Shown: piece after piece, positions 1 through 11,492 of the stretch
Numbering within the stretch: position 1 is the stretch's first letter
Layout: every line of letters begins with the position of its first letter
Program-made: the position numbers and the translations under genes
Notes under the pieces: model-generated
Database searches by the model: none
What the model was told of the DNA's origin: nothing
Seen by the model: only the letters and a program-made list of their open reading frames with translations
Assembly: GCA_036346205.1 (NCBI GenBank)
Contig: JARFJB010001964.1
Coordinates: 124,001-188,000, forward strand
Origin: Vesta saturnalis
Lineage: Eukaryota > Arthropoda > Insecta > Coleoptera > Lampyridae
Reading direction: 5' to 3'
Length of the DNA: 64,000 nucleotides

Positions 1-2214
1 AGTTTTGCTTTCTAACGCATGCGTTACTGACTTTAAGTGTAAAATAATTGAAACTGTCAAAAATTGTAAAATAATTAAGAAATTTTAATGTTTGGATCAA
101 AATGTGAAAATTTAGAAAAAGAAAAGGAAATGATTTGCTTCACAGGTGTTTACACAGGTAAATAATTGAAATTCTTAATTAATAACATATAACAAATATT
201 AATTGCAGGGAAATACCAATAACAGGGTTATAAAAAATTTTAAAACTCACAGATACAATCCTTCCTGTCGATTGAATGATGTCTTCAAACTTCAGCTGGA
301 GGCAGGCAATGTTCACTCGGCTGTTGTTGTTGCTAATATCCAACTGCTATCTCGGTTCTCGAAGACACCAACTTCCAATTTTCAAGATGTTTTCCTTTTC
401 CAAAAAAAAAACGGCAACCTCCAAACACTTATTTACTATGGTAACTTTTATTAAAAATGGTTTTAAATCCTTATGACTGATTTCGTTTAAAATGTATTAT
501 TAGTATTCAAGATTTTTATTAACACAATTTTATTTTAGTTACCGAAAATATAATATTTATTTAAGAGGAATTGTCCGGATAAATAAAACAACTTTTCACC
601 AAATAAAAATGGAATTTAATTTGGTATATCAGAATTATTTTAAATCGGAAAACATGAAAACAAATTTTACACAAAATCGTGACATCAATTAATCGTACCG
701 AAATAATTTATTAACAACGACAGGTATCGGTGACCGAACTATTTAAATTTTGACCGAAGTTATAAAAACAAGTGCTCTCGAAATTATTCGTACCGTAAAC
801 TTTCTCGACGAAAATAAATTAGGTTAAGTAAACACTAAATTAGCAACACTGTTTTAATCTTTTCACTTTTTGAACAAAAACTGGAGAGAATGACTTCCTG
901 AGCTCTTGCTTTTATAGGTTTCTGGTTGCTACAGAAATTTCAATTTTTTACAGCCATATTGCAAAATTTACAATGAATGTGATTGGCTAATCAAATTAAG
1001 AATTGTACAAAATGGAATTTTGGCCGTAACTTTCTTATACATGGTCGGAAATGAAATTTAAAAACAGAAATGAAAACTATGTGAAATTTCGAATAAAAGG
1101 ACACCGAATAAGCAATAAATCCTACCACTAATAAACGAAACAACTTAATCTAATCAAAATAAGCTACTAACTATACACCTTACAAGCTACACTAAAATTA
1201 CTTGCGAAAATGGAATTCTGAGGACAATTTACATAAGAAAACATATCTTTTAAATTCGAAACATTTACTTTAATGAAAATTTTAAGTTTTGTAAATTTGT
1301 CTAGAAATCAACTTAGATTTAGCAAATTTTTGCGGATAAAACGCTGTATCCTTATAAAAACTTATTTATATTGTGAAAGAACATCTATTATTTGCTTTAA
1401 GAGCAAAAACTAAATCTAATAATATGGAAAAAGTATAAAATTATGTGAAAAATCTAAAATTTACAACGTAACCATACTTAAATTTTAAATATGAAATAAA
1501 TTCATATTAAAAAATGTTTTTAGCACATAAAATGTTATGTTTAAGGTTTGTACAACTTGTCTTTATTGTTCACACTACTTATTTGCAATGCATAATGTTA
1601 TTTAGTCTTGCATTGAAAATATCTCATCGTCTAACATTGTTTTGGGATTTTTACACTATAAATTGTACGGCACTATAAATGTTTGTATGCCAAAATGTTC
1701 TAAATGTCTTTCTTGTTGTGAATCATTTATTATAAGTTTTGTCACTAATTCACTAACAAAATGTGTGCGAAAATTGTCTATACTATCCATATTATAACCC
1801 TTTTAACTAAATTTTTGTATTTCCTGCTCTTAAAAACTAAACATACCTTATCCCTAACATAATCCTAACTACATAGTCCATGTTTAAACACCTGTGAAAT
1901 GTCTACTTGCCAAATTAACTTTGAAAAATTGAATTTTATTGTAAAATTGCACTACTAAAATGACTCTACGAAAATGGTGATATTTAACATCTTTGACAAT
2001 TTTGGTAGCAACAAATTGCTTTTTATGATGAAACCAAACTTAGCAAAAGATATTCAGATCAATTTATACCAAATAAATTTATTTTAAACACATCGTGAAC
2101 CATATTTATATAAAATTGTGTCTCGCACTTGTATCGAGCTAGAAATTACCCCTTTTTATGATCCAAATGTCATGTAAGCTGTCCGATACTTCTATTACCT
2201 CTTTCTAAACATCT

Positions 2215-2216
<2 letters not shown>
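1..2216. other. AT-rich DNA with no recognisable gene
   Basis: I see no coding region I can support here. An 83-residue open frame at 203-454 (+) follows a possible splice acceptor, but it resembles no family I know and is probably chance. There are no clear terminal inverted repeats or tandem arrays. Confidence 0.5.

Positions 2217-2245
<29 letters not shown>
2217..2245. repeat. (AT)n microsatellite
   Basis: A pure alternating AT run of about 29 bases. It lies exactly at the distal end of the degraded transposase to its right, where the minus-strand reading runs into a Tyr-Ile repeat. Confidence 0.95.
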
Positions 2246-2249
<4 letters not shown>

Positions 2250-3943
2250 CCTCTATAAGAAAAGTGGATCCTTTTATGGACATATTTTAATCTAACGTTG
2301 TGGTAGCTCTCGAGACTACTCGTGTGTCAATAATGGTTGATATGTTTTAAATCATTTAGGAACGTTTTGTTCTGAATTTCTTTGTGAAGTACTTGATAAT
2401 CTGGTGAACCTAAACAAATCCACTTCACATCTTGTTTTTCATTGTCCGTCATAATTCGGTGTTCGCAGGTTCTTTTTTCCCCGTTTCCACTCATGGATGT
2501 TGCAGATGTGTTTCAAGAGTGGAGTAAATATTTCTACTACAGTTTCAGAGTTATTTCCGCACGTTTCTGATGACCACCATAAGTGATTAGTAATTGCCCG
2601 ATTCCACTCGAACAAGAGCTTAGATTTCTTTTCTGCTTTACTCAGATTTTTCGAATGGCTTTTTGAAAGATGCCAAACGTCATATTCATGATGACTGCTT
2701 GAATATTTAGTTTTTAATAAACAACCTATTCCACGGTGTCAGTCCGATAAAAATAGTTGCACGGGTAATTGTTCTGTTATTTCATTTAACGCCTTTTCGC
2801 ATGCAGCTCGTTTTAGATCACCTTCTGCCATTCCTCTTTGCAAGAGTACAAGATCGATTATCTTTTGTGTCTTTACGTTCATTATAGAGTAAGTAACATA
2901 CTTTGCTGTCCAGGTGAAACATACTGCCCATCTCCCGATATCCATAATTCCTCTTCGGATTTGCATTCTTCATACATTTATTCTTGTGCTTTAACCATAC
3001 GTCATGTGAAATATTCATTCTCAGTGCTTTATAATAAGTTTTACTTGAAATAAATAACAGTTTTAAAGTTTTGGCGAAACTGTCAATCGAAAGAAAATTT
3101 ATGCCAGAAATGAATACTACATTGAGTCCGAGAGTTGTAAGAAGACCATTCCGTAGTATGCCCTTCGCTGCAAATTAATGTTAGGTGTAAAACCGCACCT
3201 TTGATATATTGCTTTTTCCGAAGAATTGATGATCCACACGTGTTACAATAATTGAAAAGGGTTAAACAACTAAGCTGGACAAACACAAACTCAAAATGTA
3301 CACTATTATTAAATTCGGTATCTTCTTCACTCGCGTTACAATTTTCATCTGAATCACTAGCACGGTCACTTGTACAAACTGATTCTGAATCTGTGTTGTG
3401 CATCTGAAGAGTGGACTCATCATCATCGTCATGTGTTTCTTTTTTAAATAAACTACTCTATTAAAAAAAAAACTTCTGATCCAAGTTCACACTGAACGCC
3501 AATGTCTTCTGTCATCGATAACTCAATTATTGTGCTCGTCTCTAGATCCATTAGGCTGGTTTCCAATTCTTGTAGAACATTTTGCTGTTCTTCTTATTGT
3601 GCAATATCATTTTGAACCTCGGTTACAAGTTTCTTGCGAATATAAGTTGAAGTTCTTTCTTTCGTACTGCTCGATTTCTTCCCAGAAAGTAACAGAGATG
3701 GAACAGATGTCTTTTCTAACTTTCTCAAAACTTTTTCATTCGGTAATAATTGTTTTTTAAGTATATTTTCAAAGGCGTCCTCTTCAAATAACCTGATTTT
3801 GATTTGGGTTCAAGTTTGTGCAATTAATTCTATCTTTCCAGGCTTTATAACGCTTAGGTTCCTTATGTTGTTAGGAAAATTGTGCAGAGACGCCGAAGAA
3901 TTTTTTAATTATTGTTACAACCAAATACACAACAGTTCGGCAT
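2246..3943 (-). pseudogene. Degraded THAP-domain transposase-like gene
   Basis: Read on the minus strand, the frame opens at 3943 with MPNCCVFGCNN, the start of a C2CH THAP zinc finger that binds DNA. A damaged linker follows, then an acidic segment, a CNTCGSSI zinc-ribbon-like motif near 3240, and a DDE-like core. The core has SGDGQYVSPG near 2940, then VTYSIMNVKTQKIIDLVLL, then HEYDVWHLSKS and ITNHLWWSSETCGN. I recognise these motifs as a family usually annotated only as uncharacterised in arthropods, cnidarians and fish; its transposase nature is an inference from the spaced acidic residues and the THAP finger. Several frameshifts and stops break it, one at about 2910 between the SGDGQ and VTYSIM segments. 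I could not define terminal repeats. It could be Kolobok- or P-like; I cannot decide. Confidence 0.7.
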
Positions 3944-5297
3944 TTTATGTACTTACAAAGCAGAGAATGCGATTTTTACAACTAGTATTTTCGTTGTAAC
4001 AATGACCACATGCACTGACTAATTTACCGAACGAGATGTATGCAACTGCGGTCGCGGTGTGTTGTACGTGTACTAAGGTGGCAACGGTCGAAATAACATC
4101 ACGGACTCGCTCCTGTTAACTTTGGAGTCGAATTTCTCGGGCTCCTACAGGTGTGCGGTTTTCGCTATAATTCTTAGATAATTTTTCTGAAGCCAGTTAT
4201 TGAAACAAATATTTTGGGTCACACCCTCTTTAAAGTAAAAGAATTTATTTTGCGACTAAATATTGTTTATCGATTTACGAGCTTAGAAAATACAAGTGTT
4301 TGGTTATTAAGTTAAAAGTCATAAAAATAATCACCCTTCATTCTCTTCACATAGAGAACTATACTTAAGATGAAAAAAATTTACTATCTTGCAAACCTAT
4401 AACCTGTAACAAGCACTACTAATATAAAATATTTAATTATAAAACAGTTAATACAAAATATGCAATGTCTTTCTTTTTAAGTAAAGCTCTCTCTTGTGTG
4501 TTGGAGAGACAAGAGGGGTTTTACCGTAAAAATGTTGCAGCTCAATAATCAGCTGGGGAAACGCCACCCACGGAAATTTTTAAATTCCTTCCTAGTATGA
4601 CGAGCTGAAAATTTTTAATTTGCGGAATATAAAAGCGCATAAATAGCTCGTAATTTTCATGCATTTATTTTTTATTTTTACGGGGGGGGGGGGCTAGCTC
4701 GAAAGGCGTCCGTGGCGTGTTCTATAACGTTCAACTTTAACATCTTTAAGACAGGAACATTCGTTGCCATTTATTGACGTTTGAAAAAAAAATTTTTTTC
4801 AAATGGTTTTAAATTTTTCATAGGAAGTTGATATTACCACAAATGTGTTCATCAAAAACAGTAAACGAGTCATATTTGGCAAGAATTCTTTATCAGTGTC
4901 CTATTTGTTTATTTTTTTGCTATACGAGTTAATAGAAAAATTGCGTGATGAAAATGTCTAATCTATTAACTTATAGATTAACCTGTTATAACTAAAAATT
5001 ACCGTTTTCGATTATTCTGTAGATACTGTTAGAAACGCTTTTATTTGAGACCTGTAATTCGTAATTGAAATATTAATTTCACCGTTATTACTTTCATTAT
5101 ATTTTATATGAATATTAAATCTTCAACAAATAAATATTCTAAATAAAATTATTTTATGGGGTCGTTAATCGTCATCGATACCGAATTGGTTGTGTAGGAA
5201 TAATTTCCAATACTGAAATAACATTGTATATGTTTTTTGTTCTTATATTTTGCATTTTTTGTTATCAATCTACTCGATCTTGTTACCTGTAGATATA
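3944..5297. other. No gene seen; poly-G run at 4682-4693
   Basis: Non-coding as far as I can read. The left 200 bases are somewhat GC-richer and may be the 5' end of the THAP element. A 12-base G run at 4682-4693 stands out in an otherwise AT-rich stretch. Confidence 0.5.
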
Positions 5298-6175
5298 CAG
5301 GGTGTTCCGAATTGCAGTGTCCAAACTTTAACAGCGTATTCTGCGTCCAAAATAAGCCCTAATTTCCTATATAAACATATATCGAGAAATGCTTCGTTTT
5401 CGAAATACAGAGTGTTAGTTTTAAGAAAAAAAAATCATTTTTTATCGTATCTTTCATATCACTCTAGATATCTGTATAAAATTTAATACACATCTTTCGA
5501 GCATCAAAGAACATTTTTTGGTATAAAATATTTTTTTAAATGTCTACCAGTGGCGTCCGTACGGTATTTGAACTGAATATTATTGAAGGAAAAAAAGATA
5601 CGCCACTGCTTTTTCTGAAAATATAAATTATTTTTAAAATCTTCATTTAATTTAGAGCAAATTTGATGCCTTGACTTTTTTCCGAACGACGCACCCTTTT
5701 CGCGTAAAAAAATAAAAACTATTTTCAAATAACCCCACCACACCACACATTAACACATTAACCAAACATTAACAGAAAATTCGTTTAGAAATGCTCTGGT
5801 GCCTACAACACGTGGATTCTCATGGCTCCAAATTCGTAAATTGTGGTAATTTACTGAGCCGCTTCGTGTAAATGTAGCTTCGTCAGTCTATAAATTTTTT
5901 TTTGAAAAGTTCTCATCTTCCCCTACTTTGCGTAAAAACCAATTACAAAAACTAACGCGTTTATCGGCATCACCTGGTTGCAAGTTTTGAACTGGCTACA
6001 TTTGAAATGGCTTCCTGTGATCTTTCCTCAAAACGCGATGAACCTTATTTTTTGAAACAAAAACGGCATTGCCTAGTAAATGGTGAGCTGCTCTGCGTAG
6101 GCTTAATGTTCTATTGTTGTCAAACTTATTTAAAATTCCTACCGTCATTTCTCGGATTCTTTTTGAGTCCGACAT
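5298..6175 (-). pseudogene. Mariner-like transposase relic
   Basis: The left edge at 5298 begins CAGGGTGTTCC after a TA, a common end for arthropod mariner-like elements. On the minus strand a frame opens at 6175 with MSDSKRIREM. It continues through a helix-turn-helix segment (NRTLSLRRAAHHLLG, SKNKVHRVLRKD) and VQNLQPGDADKRVSFCNWFL. After a break it gives TDEATFTRSGSVNYHNLRIW at about 5800-5890. The first catalytic Asp (DEATF) is therefore visible. The second and third are not; sequence from 5300 to 5750 does not read as transposase. Stops and frameshifts show it is dead. No matching right end was found, so it is truncated. Confidence 0.72.
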
Positions 6176-6810
6176 TCCAGAACATTAAATATGTTTTAAG
6201 GACTTGTTTTCAAGGTAATCTTCTGTTTGGAAATCTTCGTTGGTATTCCCGTACTGCATTTGCATTTCCATTACATACACCATAAACGAAATGAATATCA
6301 TCATACTCAAAGTTACTGAATAACACCACTTTCAAATTTCTAATTGGACTGAGCTTTTTCGTATAAACTGTAAGTATCTGACGTTTATTTACAATAATTT
6401 ACTTCTAAAAACTCATCTGTCATACTTTAAAGACATGTAGCAACTTTTCAATTGTCATAAAAATGCAACATGGCATACCAAGACTCGACAGTAGAGGAAT
6501 GATGGTCAATCCAGTACACACTTTTTTCAGAAATTATGAACTCAACGGGAATGCAAGAAATGAATATCGGAAACCTACCTATTAGATTCAAAATACAATT
6601 TTAAAAAAGTTGAAGGAGCTCATTTTGATCAATTATTGTAAACTTTAGGGAGTACATTAAAATTCTTTATTCGTTAATGAACAAAATAATTTAATAGTCC
6701 TCTGTAAAATGTTTCACAATCTAAGTTAATGAAAGTTATGAATTCTAGTTTTTGTAAAATTAATTACGAACTTAGTTAATAATAAAGAGTAGTTTTATAA
6801 AATGATGTAG
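6176..6810. other. No gene seen
   Basis: AT-rich spacer. The right end of the preceding mariner-like relic should lie here, but no inverted copy of its left end is visible. Confidence 0.45.
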
Positions 6811-6848
6811 CAAAGTACAGGTCGTAGGTTCAAATCCTACTCGAGGTA
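6811..6848 (+). other. tRNA-like T arm / B box
   Basis: GTAGG, the loop TTCAAAT and CCTAC (6824-6840) form a perfect 5-bp stem with a 7-base loop. The run GGTTCAAATCC fits the RNA polymerase III B-box consensus. There is no complete cloverleaf upstream, so this is a tRNA fragment or the head of a tRNA-derived SINE and not a working tRNA gene. It sits directly left of the palindromic tandem array. Confidence 0.5.
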
Positions 6849-6894
6849 AACCTTTTACTTATGCATTTAATAAAATTAATAATTATTTTTAATG

Positions 6895-8010
6895 CTATCA
6901 GGATGATTGATATATTATAATTTTGTGCGATTTTGCTATCCCAAGATAAAGTTCATTCTTGGGCTAAAACGTAATGGAAATCACGAAAACTTTATAACAA
7001 AACGTGGCATTAGGATGATTTGGTGCTGCTCTGTTACCTGAACAAATTTCGTGCTTGTATTTTTCAGAAAATTTTTGGGCTAAAACGTTATGTAAATCAT
7101 GAAAACCTTATTACAAAAATTGTTTTAAATTTAAATTATTTTGAGCTAATTTGGTGCTACTTTGTTACCCTGAAATAAAATTTGTTGCTAGTATTTTTCA
7201 TATCATTTTTGGACTAAAATGTTATGAAAATGATGAAAACCTTGCAAGAAACCATGGTATCAGGTTGATTAATGTAATTTGGTGCTAGTTTGGTGGTATT
7301 TAGTTATCCTTAAATTAAGCTTGTTGCTCGCATTTTTCCTAATTTTTGGGCTAAAATGGAAATCACGAAACGTATTAGCCTAATAATTTTATAAGAAAAC
7401 GCGAGCAACAACTTTTATTTTGTAGTTACAAAAAATCACCAAATTAGCACCAATTATGATATATCAGTCATCCCAATAGCAAGATTTGTTATAAGGTTTT
7501 GTGATTTTCATAACGTTTTAGTTAAAAAATTTTATAAAAAATGTAAGCATCAAATACCATTTAGGAGTTAAAAATTATCAGCAAATTTGTATCAAACTAT
7601 GGTATATTATTCATCCTAATGTCATGCTTTTTTATAAGGTTTTCGTGATTACCATAACGTTTTGGCCCAAACATTTTATAAAAAATGTTACCATCAAATG
7701 CCATTTTAAAGTTACAAAATAGCGCCAAATTAGCACCAAATTATTGTATAGCAATCATCATGATGCCATGCTTAGTTATTAGGTTTTCGTGATTTTCATA
7801 ACATTTTAGCCCAAAAATATAAGCAACAAATTGTGTTTATTTCAAGATAGCAAAGTGACACCAAATTAGAACAAAACTATAATATATCAATCATCCTGCC
7901 ACTACGTTTTGTTATAAGGTTTTCACGATTTTCATAACGTTTTAACCCAAACATTTTATGAAAAATACGGACAACAAATTTTATTTTAGAGTAGCAAAAT
8001 GGTACCAAAT
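6895..8010. repeat. Palindromic array of ~115-140-bp tandem units
   Basis: Units that contain GGGCTAAAACGT, an ATCACGAAAAC-like block and a TTTGGTGCTA-like block recur in direct orientation from about 6895 to 7415. The same units then recur in inverted orientation to about 8010. The centre is near 7415. The arms are diverged, with roughly four units on each side. It carries no coding frame. It could fold into a long imperfect hairpin and may be an expanded tail of a tRNA-derived SINE that was duplicated head to head. Confidence 0.75.
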
Positions 8011-9507
8011 AATCCGCCAATTTCGTCGCGGTAAAATTTAATGCTTTGATGACCAAGGCATAAATTCTGTGGTGCATGATTCTCAGAATTTGGGTCGATT
8101 GTTGCATAATATCAATATTTATACATCAATTTCTTTGGGTCTTCGGGAAACTGGATTGCCTTGAACACCTAAAGATAACAAGTACTATGAGTATTCGACC
8201 ATACACAAGGTGTCGTTTACGATACCAACAAGAGTCCTCTACTACGGCTTACGACTTTTTTTACTGAAAAAAAAATATATAATGTATATTTCCAGAATGT
8301 TGCTGTACAAGAGATATATTTTAATGTTCAGATTTAAATATTTACCTCTTCTTATTCCAAATCTTCAGAAAAATTAAAAAGATGTTTTAAAAAAATGTAT
8401 ACTAATTGATGACAAACTGGCGTACAGTTTTTATCCGAAACTAATTATAAATGTTTATTTTGCTCGCTATTTCATCAAGTTCTTTTAATTTTCAGTCATA
8501 ATTTGCGAGAAATGTCTGTTGCAATGATACTTATTATACATGTTTAAAAAGGCAATTTTTAAGTTCGTTTGAATCGTATAATTCAGAAAAAAATTTCTTG
8601 ACTTTCGGTCCACTTCCTCTCAAACCGTAGATAATACTCAGTTGTTTTAATGTTGAAAACATATCGGTATCAATGTATTGCTCCGTGTACCATGCTTTGT
8701 TCTGATTGGGTATACTACTTTAGTAAGTAGTTATTAAATTTAACATTAAATTAACTGCTGTGAAAGCCGAATTTAATAAAGTTTAAATTTCTAAATTCCA
8801 AGTTTGAAAGTTTCTACATATAGAGCAATATGGTTGTGTTATACATAAAACAGTTATATCGTTATCTCTGGTAATTGATGAGTCAATAAAAATTATATTC
8901 ATTTTATTTTATTTTTATCCGTTTTGATTTTATAATCGTTCTGTACGACTTCATTAATACTTTTTACTAATTTGTTAGTTTTGAAATTTTTGTTAACTGT
9001 CAAATGGTCTAAATTTTTTGGTGTAGTTTGTCGTATAGTCTATGAATAGTTGTCACACCAAGTATGTGTAAGATAAAACAGGTATTTGTTATACTAAAAA
9101 GTAACTAGTAACTACATGAAAAATAATAACTTTCCGCATATACTACAATGATACCTTTGTTAAAATATCTTCATTGCTACATACTTCCTACATAAGGGTA
9201 GTTAGCCATTATGATTAACCGTCTCTGATCGATATATGTTAAACTATTTTAGATTTGAATTTCAATTTCCTATTTTGTAGTATTGCCCATATAAGCTTAA
9301 AATTAGAGAAGGTCTCAGAAATAGTCCAATAAAAATTCTTCAGGTGCAAACTATTTAACACATGCTTTACATGTCTAAAATTATTGTCATATTGTTTTTA
9401 CTAATTTTGCATATGTTCACATTAAATATGAATTATATTGAAAATCACTATATTATTCTCCATATATTTTACCCTTGTCAGATATAATTTCAATACAACA
9501 CTTATTG

Positions 9508-9511
<4 letters not shown>
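8011..9511. other. No gene seen
   Basis: AT-rich sequence without recognisable protein motifs, long repeats or inverted ends. Confidence 0.45.

Positions 9512-9570
<59 letters not shown>
9512..9570. repeat. (AT)n microsatellite
   Basis: About 59 bases of pure alternating AT, followed by a short TTTA-type run. Confidence 0.97.
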
Positions 9571-9574
<4 letters not shown>

Positions 9575-10329
9575 TTATTTATTAATGTACAACGTTTTAC
9601 AACAACAAATTTTTGGAATGCTGGAAAATATAGTATCTTGCGTTATCTGGCTGTAAGTGCCAGCCGATCAGATACTTATTTAAACCAGTGCAGTAGTGTT
9701 CACTATTTACTATACCATCTATAATGCAGAATTTGATAGCACCATGTTGTTTCCGTTATGGCGATATCTTCCTGGACTTTCTCGTTTTGTACCCACTGCG
9801 TAACGTTTTACGAACAGTTTCGAAAGCAACCGTTTTTCTGCGACCATTAGAAGAACGCTTTGTCACTTTTGGGAAACCCAATCATGACTTTTGACAAGAG
9901 CAACGTTATGAACCTTTTACGAGGTTTGACAGAAACTCGGGCATGTTAGGTACTAACACCATTTTCTACCCTTTGTACCACCTTGTGAATCGTTGACCTT
10001 CCCATCCGAGTAAATCCCACAAACTGTCTCACTCCATACAAATCGCATAATTACGGAACCAAATGGTATGAAACATTTCAACCTTGCGTTCAATCCATAC
10101 TATACTAGACGGTTACTAATCTTTGTTGGTAATTGTGTTTTTCCACGCTCTTTGTTTTTTCTCCCACGGTAATTATCAATTAGTTATGTAGCTAATTCTG
10201 AATTTCAAATGAGATTGAGGTTTTCCTTTAACTTGCACTTCTGCTACTGTATTTTTATAAAGTATATACCTGTTTATAATTCATTCATATAATTCAAATG
10301 ATAATAAAAAATGTGTAGCTATAATCTCC
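9571..10329. other. Unresolved, possibly old transposon
   Basis: Base composition is less AT-rich than around it. Minus-strand reading near 10000 gives a helix-turn-helix-like string (MGRSTIHKVVQRVENG) in one frame, but the other frames and the flanks do not support a family. I treat it as unidentified, perhaps a very old DNA transposon. Confidence 0.25.
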
Positions 10330-11110
10330 TGTTCTTCCAAAACAGATTATGTGTAGACTGTAATTGTTCGAAAAGATCAACCCCCCAACCCATATATTTG
10401 TTGTAATCTGCAATGGGAATGGGACACAACCATTTTCCTTTTTTCATTCTTTTGCACTCTCAAAACTTAAGGTTGTTATTGTACTAATAACACATACCGT
10501 TTTTTCCTTATTCCCTACACTGCCATTAATGACCCCATCCATTTCACCATCATCCATACTCTTGTCTAGTTTTAGTTTCGAATAGGGAAACTGTTTCCGG
10601 GTCTATCTAATGGTCGTCGAGACCATTTCTTTTCAACTTCTGGGCTAACGTAAGCGAAGGGAAGAAAATAACATAGAAAAGGCAATAAAATAGTCTTTCA
10701 TATGCCTGTGATAGCTTCGTTACAACTCGTTCGGATAGAGAAAAAGTGTTGTTGACGTTTGCTTCAAATCATTTGAACACAGAAAACCAACATAGTATCC
10801 TGTAACAGCTCATACTATAGTGCGGACTTTGAAACCTCGTTTGATGGCTTTCATAGGTATGTACTTTTCAAGCTACTGCGACACCTTTATATTACCATTG
10901 CCTTATCGATAGGCATGTATGGGGATGGATTGAAAAGTAGAAGAAAATTTTTGTTGGCCTCTCTTTGGTATCAACCTTGTAATTTTTAGAAATCCTTTCC
11001 GAGTTATAATATTCTGAATTCTCCGAGCTTTCCTATAACTATCTGTGCCTCAATACAACCCCATGCTTGGCAAGTTGTGGGAGTCCATTATTGTTAGAAT
11101 CATTTAGCTC
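10330..11110 (-). pseudogene. piggyBac-type transposase relic
   Basis: Minus-strand translation, with several frameshifts, shows the central DDD domain of a piggyBac/PGBD transposase. The pieces are IDKAMVI (the DEAMV-like first Asp region), GRSSLK, YIPMKAIKRGFKVRT, AVTGYYVGF, ERVVTKLSQAYE and LTLAQKLKRNG. Near 10500-10590 come DKSMDDGEMDG and NKEKTVCVIST. The order and spacing match the family from its first catalytic Asp to the region after the third. Stops occur after nearly every block. The N terminus, Cys-rich C terminus, TTAA sites and inverted ends are not visible, so this is an inactive internal fragment. Confidence 0.7.
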
Positions 11111-11492
11111 TTCTATAGATAAATGCAAGTTTTGTTGTTTCTTGGAACCACAAAGTTTCGACTGATATACATTTTTACATTCTATAAAGATAGATAATGT
11201 AGGTGCAAATGTTTTTATGTAAAGATTTTTTTTTTTTAAATATCAAGTTATTTACTTTGTATATTATTTGTATGAAGTGTAAATGTCTATTAAATAAAAA
11301 ATAAATAAATGAATTAGTTACAAACTGTAGTGAAAAATTCTGTTATTTGACAGTGTAAATACTCATTGAAACAGTGTAGTATAGAATACGGGTGTTAAAG
11401 CTTCTTATTTGTGTGAATAACAACATTCGACCGCTGCGCTCACGCGTGATCTAATTTGCTTTCACTTGCCGTAATAATACCCTCGTTATATA
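11111..11492. other. No gene seen
   Basis: AT-rich spacer between the piggyBac relic and the next element. Confidence 0.5.

Noticed and set aside
6811..6848. Functional tRNA gene
   Set aside because: Only the T arm is present. No D arm, anticodon arm or acceptor pairing could be found upstream.
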